13,010 bases of DNA from Discostella pseudostelligera. Its lineage: Eukaryota; Bacillariophyta; Thalassiosirophyceae; Thalassiosirales; Thalassiosiraceae. A program made the translations under genes and the position numbers. Position 1 is the stretch's first letter. Every line of letters starts with the position of its first letter. The stretch is taken from the NCBI GenBank assembly GCA_036940085.1, contig JALLBK010000953.1:1-13010 (forward strand), in the 5' to 3' direction. Shown in pieces: positions 1-7,679 of this stretch. The notes beneath the pieces were generated by a model. The model saw only the letters and a list, made by a program, of their open reading frames with translations. It did no database searches and was not told the origin of the DNA.

Positions 1-144
1 AAACATAAAGCCCCTTCAAGCGCAACAAACGACAAGACCAAAAATAATATCATGTCGTAGAGACCAATTATCATCTATCGTATCCATTCGCCATTTCTCT
101 CATCATCAACAGAGCGACGACCACTATTCCATTATTGTAGCGTC

Positions 145-474
145 ATGAAGATCGCACTAGCATTGACAATTATCACAACCGCCGCCGTCGCGGAGGTATC
201 AGCAGCTCCTGCTACCGCTACCGCCGGCGATGCTCGTAATCTTCGAACTAGCAAGCGTCCTCCTACTAACAAGCCAACAACAGCGGCAGTTGTAACCACT
301 TCCATTCCCTGCACGACATCTTGCTCGGCCGGTCCAACCTGTACTCCGACGGCAGAACAACAGTATTGCATTGCGATGTATGATCCAGTGTGTGGATGTG
401 ATGGAATCGAGTACTCCAATGAGTGTTATGCATTCAAGGCCGGAGTCAACGTTGCAAGCACTGGTAGTTGTTGA
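145..474 (+). CDS. Secreted Kazal-type serine protease inhibitor (copy 1)
   Basis: This intronless ORF encodes 109 residues. Residues 1-20 form a typical signal peptide (MKIALALTIITTAAVAEVSA), so the protein should be secreted. A short Ala/Thr-rich linker follows and contains RNLR at 31-34. The C-terminal half is Cys-rich and ends in a Kazal domain: C-IAMYDPV-CGCDG, then EYSNEC and AGVNVASTGSC. The seven-residue spacing between the first cysteine and PVC fits the Kazal reactive loop. By the family rule the P1 residue lies two positions after that cysteine, which is Ala here. Kazal domains block serine proteases by substrate-like binding; the target protease is unknown. An extra CTTSC...TC segment precedes the domain. 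A close paralogue lies at 1502-1834. The start is the first ATG and gives the signal peptide. The family call is firm; activity is inferred. Confidence 0.9.
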   Translation: MKIALALTIITTAAVAEVSAAPATATAGDARNLRTSKRPPTNKPTTAAVVTTSIPCTTSCSAGPTCTPTAEQQYCIAMYDPVCGCDGIEYSNECYAFKAGVNVASTGSC

Positions 475-594
475 TCGATCAATGATATCTGGATAGGGAA
501 TTGTCCGTCGAGTATGATTTATGTGGTTGGAATTGTACAACAACAAGAAGATATAAATAGAGAGTAGAGAGATACTTATTAAATTAAAATATAT

Positions 595-637
595 GGTCTC
601 TAAACTTCTCAACCATTTTGTTGTCAATCCAAATCTT
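595..637 (+). repeat. 3' flank repeat, copy 1
   Basis: The segment starting GGTCTCTAAAC and running through TTTGTTGTCAATCCAAA is closely repeated at 2012-2052. A second shared block, GAATTGTACAAC..AAGAAGAT, lies at 530-552 and again at 1925-1947. Both blocks follow a Kazal gene in the same order, so the tandem duplication included the 3' untranslated or flanking region. Confidence 0.7.
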
Positions 638-973
638 TTTCATCACATACTGCGATCTGCTCTATCATGTTTCGTCATCAGTACTGCTCACCGTATCTTG
701 AAGCCATTTTTCCAATCTTCTCCCCATCGTTTATCGTCACTATCAAAAACATTCGTTTCCTCACCGTTTCCTCAACATTGATAATAGCTTCGTTTTTGAT
801 AGATGAGATGTTCCTTGTATCAATTCATTCAGCTCGTCGTACTGATGCTCCAAAGTTATCTATGTTTCGATTCTCGATCGATGACAATTCGATTCTCTCG
901 CAGGTTGATTGTTGTCGCTGATTAGTAATTAGTATATTGATAGGATGCTGTTTGCAGCCTGCAATTTGCAGTA

Positions 974-990
974 TTACACATCATGTGTAA
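974..990. repeat. Perfect 17-base palindrome
   Basis: TTACACAT-C-ATGTGTAA has two perfectly complementary 8-base arms around one central C. A weaker outer pair, GCAAT at 961-965 and ATTGC at 994-998, could extend it. It lies in non-coding DNA about 520 bases before the second Kazal start. It could be a binding site for a dimeric factor or a small cruciform. No function can be assigned. Confidence 0.6.
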
Positions 991-1121
991 ATGATTGCAT
1001 TGGTGTCGATAATATTATGGTTCGTGAATCCAACTTGGATTGCTGATCCCACATGATTCTCTAGAGTATACATAATAATAATATTATTGGCTCTACGATA
1101 TGCATGATGTGGCTCCTTTCA

Positions 1122-1134
1122 CTTCCCGCCAAAA
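1122..1134 (-). promoter_or_regulatory. E2F-like element
   Basis: On the minus strand this reads TTTTGGCGGGAAG, a near-perfect match to the classical E2F/DP site TTTSSCGC in its TTTGGCGGGAA form. It is a single copy about 370 bases before the second Kazal gene. The sequence match is direct; occupancy by an E2F factor is inference. One such 11-mer can occur by chance. Confidence 0.35.
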
Positions 1135-1501
1135 CGGCTTGCAGAAACAAAGTTGTTGTTTCGTTCACTAATGAAGTTGTTGGCAGTTGGAAGCGAGCGA
1201 TACTGGCGGTTGTTTTGGAAGCAGTTGTTGTTGCCAAAATTCAAAATTGCTAAGCCAGCAAGAAAGAATCCCCAAAAGAAAGTAACGATATCGCTATTGT
1301 TCTCACCTATTCTCACTTGAAGCAAAAGACCGCGACATATCAACAGGCAAGATCAGACCTCCACCACCCTCACTTTCAATTATCAATAGAGCATAGAGGT
1401 GTGGTATGCCCAACCATGACCCACACTCCAACTGACTCCGACCCACCTCCATTATCACCTGATCATCCAGAGTTGAGACAGCATAGAGCATTCCGATCAT
1501 C

Positions 1502-1834
1502 ATGAAGATTGCACTAACATTGATCTCAATCTCAACCACCGTCACTATCGTCGTGTCTCACACTGACATTGCGATTGCTTCCGCTGATTCTGCTTCTGAT
1601 GCTCGTAATCTTCGAAAGAACAAGCGTCCTTATAATTCGCCAACAGGAGGAGTGCAAACAGCTTCCAATTCCTGCACGACATCTTGCTCAAATGGTCGAA
1701 CCTGCACTCCGTCGGGACAACAGGTTTGCATTGAATTATATGATCCGGTGTGTGGATGTGATGGAAGAGAGTACTCCAATGGGTGTTATGCATTCAGGGC
1801 TGGAGTAAACGTTGCAAGTAGTGGTAGTTGTTGA
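1502..1834 (+). CDS. Secreted Kazal-type serine protease inhibitor (copy 2)
   Basis: This intronless ORF encodes 110 residues and is a clear paralogue of the protein at 145-474. It has a signal peptide at about 1-19 (MKIALTLISISTTVTIVVS), then a linker with DARNLR (RNLR at 35-38) followed by KRP, as in copy 1. The C-terminal Kazal domain reads C-IELYDPV-CGCDG, EYSNGC, AGVNVASSGSC. The cysteine pattern is identical to copy 1, including the extra CTTSC..TC segment upstream. The predicted P1 residue is Glu rather than Ala, and P1' is Leu rather than Met, so the two copies probably differ in protease preference. The signal peptides have diverged more than the Kazal domains. Secretion and inhibition are inferred from the family. 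Confidence 0.9.
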   Translation: MKIALTLISISTTVTIVVSHTDIAIASADSASDARNLRKNKRPYNSPTGGVQTASNSCTTSCSNGRTCTPSGQQVCIELYDPVCGCDGREYSNGCYAFRAGVNVASSGSC

Positions 1835-2011
1835 ATGATGATAAATGGATAGGAAATTGTCGCGAGGATAATTTTGTTTTCAGGTGGATGGTGAGGTCAA
1901 TTAGATATGGTGGGGCATCACGATGAATTGTACAACCATAAGAAGATGTGGTGGACCAGAAGTAGATGTGGTGTGTAGTGTTTGGGAATGAAAGATTGTA
2001 TAAAAATGAAG

Positions 2012-2052
2012 GGTCTCTCAACTCTCAACCACTTTGTTGTCAATCCAAAACT
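2012..2052 (+). repeat. 3' flank repeat, copy 2
   Basis: This matches 595-637 with a few substitutions and a small length change, and shares the block TTTGTTGTCAATCCAAA. The offset between copies grows from 1357 bases at the start codons to about 1417 here, so indels have accumulated between the two units. Confidence 0.7.
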
Positions 2053-2399
2053 TGTACGTCATGATCTGACGAATCGTTACCGATACTGCTCGCCTCCTCC
2101 TTGTTGCCTCATTACTTTCTACACTTTCGCAACTTTTTCAGCCAATACCTTATCCAACCCCTTGACTAAATGCGCGTGCTCAATGTCTCCACCTAAATAT
2201 TGGGATGATTCTGCCTGTTTTCTTTGATCATTTTCCATTTCCTCCCCTAATCTACCATATCCTGATGGAGCAGCTAGACCTACGAGTGTAGCCTAGTCTA
2301 AATTATTCCCCATTCCACGTTCCTTCGATCAATATTGATATTCCACAGCCCCATCTTTATTAGTGGTGCCACCGTCTGCATTTGCTTCTCCCGACAACG
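2053..2399. other. Intergenic region, no gene seen
   Basis: This is the end of the Kazal copy 2 flank followed by unremarkable mixed sequence. Weak similarity to the copy 1 flank (both contain a TACTGCTC block near 681 and 2083) fades by about 2110. There is an imperfect hairpin around 2275-2300 (TAGAC CTAC gagt GTAG ..GTCTA). I see no supported coding region. Confidence 0.5.
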
Positions 2400-2842
2400 T
2401 CATTTCCATTCTTGCTCATTGTCATTATTTCGAAGCTGTTGTATGCGCTCTTGCCATCATCATCATTGGACGAACTGCCGCTATCGCTCCAAACATTATC
2501 GCCATTGAACTGCTGCGCAAACCCACCTCCAACTCCTCCTGTTCTCCTCCTTCCACTACCAGCAGCAGCACCTCCACCACACTGCTGCACCACCACCACC
2601 ACCACGACGACGACGACGACGACGACGACGCTTGGCATTGAATTCATGTTCAACCTGCCTCGCGAGCTATCATTTCTTTGGTGGACTTCTCGGTAGAGCG
2701 CTGCTGCTGGTTGATGACCAAGAATGCACGAAAGGCCTCATTGTTCATGATGGAATGGCGATGAGCTACTCAGTATCGTGGTACTATTTTCCCTACCGAC
2801 GCTGTCGCATACCATACCATACGCTACGGCCGTCATGGTCAT
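2400..2842 (-). pseudogene. Possible frame-broken coding remnant
   Basis: Read on the minus strand, protein-like segments follow one another in changing frames. ATG at 2842 opens 34 residues (MTMTAVAYGM.., stop at 2738). ATG at 2748 opens 32 residues (MNNEAFRAFLVINQQQ..KEMIAREAG, stop at 2650). A further frame gives EHEFNAKRRRR at the microsatellite. Another gives a Gly-rich, then Ser/Asp-rich stretch (GGVGGGFAQQFNGDNVW..). A last one ends in NNDNEQEWK and a stop at 2400. Charged, helix-like composition in the second segment suggests former coding sequence. I recognise no family, and no introns of usual size explain the shifts. It could equally be chance open frames around low-complexity DNA. 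Confidence 0.22.
2588..2630. repeat. Compound trinucleotide microsatellite (CAC)6(GAC)8
   Basis: Six perfect CAC units (2588-2605) run directly into eight perfect GAC units (2606-2629). Translated on the minus strand this gives poly-Val, poly-Arg or poly-Ser depending on frame. It produces long spurious open frames on both strands and is probably length-variable between strains. Confidence 0.9.
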
Positions 2843-2888
2843 TGTCAGCAAAGTCAAGTAAGAGTAAGGGTGCATGCGTTGAACTGTG

Positions 2889-3088
2889 TGGCGAAATTGG
2901 CGGGAAGATAGATATTATGACGAACGTGGCTGGGGCAAAATAATGGCAGGAAGAAAGATATGGCGAATAAGGGCGATATATTCTGGCGAAAGTGGCGGGA
3001 AGAGATTTGATGAAGGCGGGAAGATGATGATGTGGCGATGAATATTGTGGCGGAGATGGCGGGAAGAAGAAATACGAGTGCGTGGCGA
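2889..3088 (+). promoter_or_regulatory. Cluster of GGCGGGAAG (E2F-like) elements
   Basis: GGCGGGAAG occurs four times within 170 bases: in TTGGCGGGAAG (2897-2907), GTGGCGGGAAG (2992-3002), AAGGCGGGAAG (3013-3023) and ATGGCGGGAAG (3056-3066). A one-base variant, ATGGCAGGAAG, lies at 2943-2953. All are in one orientation, and TGGCGA/TGGCGAA motifs are interspersed. The core matches the E2F/DP consensus in its GGCGGGAA form. The last copy ends 126 bases before the start codon of the gene at 3192, a plausible promoter position. Cell-cycle control is inference; the array could instead be a decayed short repeat. Confidence 0.45.
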
Positions 3089-3191
3089 TGGCCTGCGACT
3101 GCGATCGCGAGAGATGACGTCAAAATCAACATAATGCGGGTGACCATGAAGAAGATTCCATGACACATCATCACCCTACGCACCATAATAG

Positions 3192-5375
3192 ATGATAACG
3201 ATGAACGCCGCGGTACTACTATTCTCCCTATCTTGGTGCTGCTACCTCCACCATGTTGTTGATGGCGTGGTATTCGCATTCGCTTTCCCTTCAGCGTCGG
3301 CATCATCTCGGCAGAAGCGGCAGACGGCGGATCAGTCGTCGTCAACAAAATGCTCACTATCACCGTCGCCCATCCGAGCCAGGGGCGCCAGCATCAACAT
3401 GTCTATGAACAATAATAATAAATGGGGAACTAATGGTAATAACAGCCCATGGTCTGGTCAACAACAACGACGACTGCCCATAGCCATAGGGAGAGGTGCT
3501 GGTAGAGGAGGAAATCAACCTCGACCAATCAATATGGATGACTTCGATTACAATGATAACTATGAAGATTTCAACAACGACAACGACTACTACTACGACT
3601 ATAATCCACAACCTCGTCAATATAATAATGACAGAAGAAGGAGAAGAATGCCAACACCAACATCATTGCCCATCATGAATGAGAATAAGTATGATGAGTT
3701 TGACATGCAGCAACGGGAGTATCGACAGAGTACATTTAATCGAGATCCATGGTGGCCTCAACAAAAGCAACCATCATCATCATCATCATCATCACAGCAG
3801 CAGCAATATAATAATAATCGAGGACAAGCACGAGATGAAGATGTTGGATCCAATGTTGATTGGAGGTTTGATAGTACTGACATTACGCAAGATGATTCAT
3901 TTTATGACTCCTCCTCCAACATCAATGTCGGAAGAGGGCAGGGCAGAAGAGGACGAGACAGTCGAGGAGACAATATTAGTTATGTTGATAACAGTGGTAG
4001 AACGAAGAAGCAATACACCGAAGATTTTCGTCGGGGTGGTTCCACCTCATCGTCGACTACTTCCTCGACCTACATGTCTACGCCACCATCGTGGTCATTT
4101 GAACGCAATATTCCTACCCCTTCCTCATTTCGTCGACAGGGAATGACACCTTCGTCGTCGAATATGGTCATTGGAGAGCAGTACACACCCAATTTTCGAC
4201 GAGGTTCCAAAAACTACGAGAATCAATTCGGTAGTGCTGGCGGTGGTGGAAGAAGGGGGGAATTCCGTGACAATGATGATTATGAATTTGGGTATAATGA
4301 TGATTCTGAGTGGCAGCCATCTTCTCCGATTGATCGACTATGGGAGGAACGGCAAGGCCAGGATAGCGAGAGGAATAACAACAATAGCATCAATAGCTCT
4401 AGTTATCCACGTCCACGACCACCAATTCCACCATCAACACAGCCGCCACCACCGAAGCGACTACAAAATTATTCGAGCGATGGCATATTGTATCGAAAAG
4501 GACGACAGCAAGAACAAGGAGAAGGAAGTTATTATGATAGTGATGCACTGTTAGAGCAGACGAATGGTAGTTATTCTCGGGGTAGAATGGGGCAGCAGCG
4601 GCTATCAACATCCTCCAGCAATGATCGTGAGAGCTTCGACGATTTCGAAAGGAGACAGCTATTTCAACAACAGCAGCGGCAAATCAAGTCCACGAGACGG
4701 AATAGCAGTACCTTAAGTGCTAGAGACAAGTCGTCAATGAGGCTAGATGGAAATGCTTTTGAACAGCGGCAACCTCCTATGAACGGGGCTGGGACCAACC
4801 AACAATACAACCAACAATCTCAATCAAAGCAATACTACAAGGACATGTCACCTCGATCAAAACAGAACACTGGCATCGGGTCATCCACTAATAACCAACC
4901 CAGTTTTGCAAATGGTGGTATCAAACGCATGATCAATAAATTATTCGATCCCAACAACAAATCAGTGTTTGGAGCGGATAAGATGATGTATCGGGTAGAT
5001 TCGGAACTGACACGATCCATGGAGGAAGACAAAATGAGAATAAAATCTCTATTAACGGATGCTCGGAAATATCTCCTAGCTGATCCTGCCGTTCGGAATT
5101 TGTTGGGATCGGATAGTATGGAGCTTGGGGCACCTATATCGAAAACATCGTCGTCGACGATGGTGAATGGAATGACTCGATCTCGACTGCAATTGGTGAT
5201 TCCTGTGACTGGTAGTAGTGGAGTTACAGGTCGGATACGTATCGTTGCCAATCAAGATGGCATAACGCAGCTGGAATGTGATGTTGGGGGTCGTATGATT
5301 GATGTTCCGTTGGAAAGAAACGGAGGGACGGAGAGTGTCATTGATGCTAGCGTAGTGGTGAGGGATGTTTATTGA
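3192..5375 (+). CDS. Putative plastid-targeted, largely disordered protein with Coa1/Tim21-like C-terminal domain
   Basis: This single-exon ORF encodes 727 residues. The N-terminus has a hydrophobic signal-peptide core (AAVLLFSLSWCCYL), then FAFAFPSAS, which resembles the diatom ASAFAP plastid motif with Phe after the cleavage site. A Ser- and Lys/Arg-containing stretch follows, as expected of a transit peptide. Residues about 75-570 are low complexity, rich in Asn, Gln, Ser, Arg, Tyr and Gly, with a repeated QYTxxFRRGS motif. The last 150 residues look folded: DARKYLLADPAVRNLLG starting at 623, then GAPIS, a strand-rich RSRLQLVIPVTGS, TGRIRIVANQDG and ECDVGGRMIDVPL. This order (helix, DPxVxxLLG, beta strands with a basic RIRI-type strand) resembles the Coa1/Tim21 fold used in organellar membrane-complex assembly. 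That match is from memory and not tested. ATG at 3201 is an alternative start. It is convergent with the next gene, stops 116 bases apart. Confidence 0.8.
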   Translation: MITMNAAVLLFSLSWCCYLHHVVDGVVFAFAFPSASASSRQKRQTADQSSSTKCSLSPSPIRARGASINMSMNNNNKWGTNGNNSPWSGQQQRRLPIAIGRGAGRGGNQPRPINMDDFDYNDNYEDFNNDNDYYYDYNPQPRQYNNDRRRRRMPTPTSLPIMNENKYDEFDMQQREYRQSTFNRDPWWPQQKQPSSSSSSSQQQQYNNNRGQARDEDVGSNVDWRFDSTDITQDDSFYDSSSNINVGRGQGRRGRDSRGDNISYVDNSGRTKKQYTEDFRRGGSTSSSTTSSTYMSTPPSWSFERNIPTPSSFRRQGMTPSSSNMVIGEQYTPNFRRGSKNYENQFGSAGGGGRRGEFRDNDDYEFGYNDDSEWQPSSPIDRLWEERQGQDSERNNNNSINSSSYPRPRPPIPPSTQPPPPKRLQNYSSDGILYRKGRQQEQGEGSYYDSDALLEQTNGSYSRGRMGQQRLSTSSSNDRESFDDFERRQLFQQQQRQIKSTRRNSSTLSARDKSSMRLDGNAFEQRQPPMNGAGTNQQYNQQSQSKQYYKDMSPRSKQNTGIGSSTNNQPSFANGGIKRMINKLFDPNNKSVFGADKMMYRVDSELTRSMEEDKMRIKSLLTDARKYLLADPAVRNLLGSDSMELGAPISKTSSSTMVNGMTRSRLQLVIPVTGSSGVTGRIRIVANQDGITQLECDVGGRMIDVPLERNGGTESVIDASVVVRDVY

Positions 5376-5491
5376 TGAAATTATGCACGATATACCAGTT
5401 GAAATCATTACTCTCAATGGGATCGGAACAATGCTTCTAGTTATCGTTGATCGTTCTTATTTGTTTACATTTTGCAATATCTGGCCTTGTT

Positions 5492-7000
5492 TCATGTCGA
5501 TTGTCCAGTGGTAACATATGTCAACATGCCGGAGGAATGCACAATAATCGATACAGCAAACGATTCTGCCAAGATCTCCTCCTTGCATCGGGCATTCGCC
5601 TTGGCCAACATGAATCGATACATATTGTCTTCATTTCGACACCCTTTATTGATGAAATCAATTGCGTTTTGTATATCCTCATCGGTGTAAGTGGTTGGTT
5701 CCCATACCTTCGAGCACATCATTAGCGTCGAATGTTTTGGATTATTAGCATCCTCCAAGAAATCTGCACATGGTCCTTCTCCTTCCTCCTGAATTCGTTC
5801 ATACCGTGTCCAACACATGGAATCTAATTGACAATCTTTTCGACGATTTGGTGGCAGCACCACTCCATTGCTACGTTCCTCAGCTGTAGTTGTTGTGTGC
5901 AAAAAAGCTCCGGGAGGATACTCTCTCCTTTCGAGGCAACAATTGGCTGTCGTTCCGAAATGATATAGTTGCGATGGAAGACTTGCAGTTCGTGCTACAG
6001 TAAATGAACGACACTGATTATCAGCATCACACAGTCGTTGACATTGTTCAGTCAATGTCTTCCCCGACGATGGTACATTAACAAAAGGAAGAAGTTGTTG
6101 TTCCGTGCATAAGTAGCACCCACCATCATCCAGTCCATATGTTATTCGTCCCTCGGGTAGTTTGTTGTATTTGTAATTGCATTTTCGTATCTTTGTGGAT
6201 GATTCTTTGGAATCTGGTGGGTATCGTGACGATGATGATAGAGTGGATGAAGAATCGCCATCCGACAATGTCGTCGCCCACTCCATGCTATCAAGATTTG
6301 GTCCTCCCTCGGTCGTTGTGGCAGTAAGCCTAATTGTAGTTATCAGTTCAGACATCAGGATGTTGCATCTCTTCAATTCGATATATTGATATCTCCAATT
6401 GGTCCATGTGATAGTCGACGGAAAGGATAGTGCGCCAATGACTATGCCATTAATTGAAACCGAACATGGACGACTACTACGGGTACTGGCACCATTGGAA
6501 TAACGGAAGGACAGCATGCAATCATTAGTAGTACCGATGCTAGATGCTCGTACTAAACTAAGATCAACACGGAACTCCACCCAAGAACCAAACCCACCCA
6601 TGTCAATGTAAGAATTTGCACCAGCAGTAGCAGTAGCAGCATGCTCATTGTCGAGTTTGGTCGTTGAATCAAATGTTGCAGCTTTGGCTTCATGCACTAC
6701 CGATGATGTTGTCTTCTGGTTGAGAGCAGCATCGTTTATTGGGTGTGAGGCGCCCTCGGTGAACTCATCATCTGTTTGAACTACCTACTCTCCATCATTT
6801 TATAGTTATGGGCATGCAAAATAGTAATGAGCAGCAGTAACGGTGGTAGTGGTAAGTTGTGCCTGAGAAGAGCTCAAAATCAAATAATGCAGCAGCCTCA
6901 CCTTGGCATGCTCCTGTGTATCAGTAAGGTCTTGATCATGGGCGTTCATGGTAGCAATGATTAAGGCGGCTACTAACGATGCTGTTAGGAAGGATTTCAT
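5492..7000 (-). CDS. Secreted protein with CBM6-like and PAN/Apple-like domains (two exons)
   Basis: Exon 1 (7000-6902) encodes 33 residues with a clear signal peptide, MKSFLTASLVAALIIATMNA. An intron of 117 bases (6901-6785) has donor GTGAGG and acceptor TAG and keeps phase 0. Exon 2 (6784-5492) brings the total to 463 residues. Residues about 63-203 look like carbohydrate-binding module family 6: VHEAKAATFDS at the start, GGFGSWVEFRVDLS, LSFRYSNG, SINGIVIGALSFP, WTNWRY, TIRLTATT and GGPNLDSMEW at the end. Residues about 232-357 are Cys-rich (GGCYLC, QCQRLCDADNQC, NCCLE), like a PAN/Apple domain. The remainder, with CSKVWEPTTYTDEDIQ and four or five more cysteines, is unrecognised. It is probably extracellular and binds a polysaccharide or glycoprotein. 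No catalytic domain is visible. The acceptor lacks a pyrimidine tract, so the splice is the weakest point. Confidence 0.8.
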
Positions 7001-7679
7001 TGTCGACTGCGACTACCTAGCCGACTGCTGGGGGCTCTCATCACTGCGAACCTACGTACGGCTACGGATCCGGATTTTGTCATGGTTCATGGTTCATCAA
7101 AAGGTCCAAGCTTGCAGGGGGCGGAGCATGGACAGACGCAGGAGAATGAGACATTCGATGATTTAGCAGCTAAGAAGGCCAAGATAAAAGACGTAAAATT
7201 TGAATTTCTTTGCATGCGTAGGATCTCGTAATACAATGTCCGTTCGAACAAATTTAAAATTTGTAGGCATGGCAGGCGCAAACTAAAATTTGCCTCCACC
7301 CACATGAACATCCGCACATCACCGTGGTTCAAGCCAATTTTTAAGACGACCAAAGCAGTTCAGAGGAAAACGAATAACGTCTCGGCATCGGAGAGTCCGG
7401 TCGATCATGGTCATCTAGATACAAGTGACTCCCAATCTACATCACTTATTTTCATTGCTTTGTTTGTGGAATTTATATTTGCATCCTAATCAAGGAATCG
7501 ATCGGTGGATCAATCTCATTACCAACGCATCAGCAGTGAAGCAGATCCATAATAACTCAGAAGGCAGAGATCATTCTATTATTGACATTGCACCACGATA
7601 TATGATGACGGAACCGAACAGTACTTGCCATAATCGTCTTTATACCAGTCATCACCAACACCGTCGACTGCGTACGCGA
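7001..7679. promoter_or_regulatory. Shared upstream region of two divergent genes
   Basis: This separates the start of the minus-strand CBM6 gene (7000) from the preferred start of the PT-repeat gene (7680). It contains TAAAATTTG three times in the same orientation (7194-7202, 7255-7263, 7284-7292), a perfect palindrome at 7248-7264, and a short direct repeat CATGGTTCATGGTTCAT near 7080. The PT-repeat reading frame is open back to an ATG at 7425, so the last part may be 5' UTR or extra N-terminal coding sequence. No TATA box is obvious. Shared regulation of the two secreted-protein genes is possible but inferred. Confidence 0.4.
7248..7264. repeat. Perfect 17-base palindrome
   Basis: ACAAATTT-A-AAATTTGT has two perfect 8-base arms around a central A. 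It overlaps the second of three TAAAATTTG motifs in the divergent upstream region, so it could be a protein-binding site. Being AT-rich, it may also be chance. Confidence 0.55.

Larger units (their letters stand above)
475..1501. other. Intergenic region between the two Kazal genes
   Basis: I see no convincing gene in these roughly 1 kb; the short open frames look like chance. The first 230 bases are the 3' flank of copy 1, parts of which recur after copy 2. Further on are two small palindromes (974-990 and 1077-1088) and one good E2F-like element on the minus strand (1122-1134). The promoter of the second Kazal gene should lie in the last few hundred bases, but no clear TATA box stands out. 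Confidence 0.6.

Noticed and set aside
145..1834. RNLR taken as proof of an oomycete-type host-translocated effector
   Set aside because: The Kazal fold and RxLR position fit superficially, but nothing else here suggests a pathogen, and a processing or sorting signal is simpler.
2360..2653. Poly-Val/Gly-rich minus frame and matching plus-strand poly-His/Asp and poly-Thr frames
   Set aside because: These are readings of the (CAC)6(GAC)8 microsatellite in different frames; no frame shows start context, a domain or a partner exon. Only a possible broken remnant is kept at low confidence.
2854..3363. 169-codon minus-strand open frame starting inside the 3192 gene
   Set aside because: It overlaps the presequence of the better supported plus-strand gene, has no recognisable domain, and its repetitive part mirrors the GGCGGGAAG array.
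7425..7679. Upstream 85-residue extension of the PT-repeat protein
   Set aside because: The frame is open, but it would place the clear signal peptide (from residue 86) internally. The segment has no secretory or other recognisable signal of its own.
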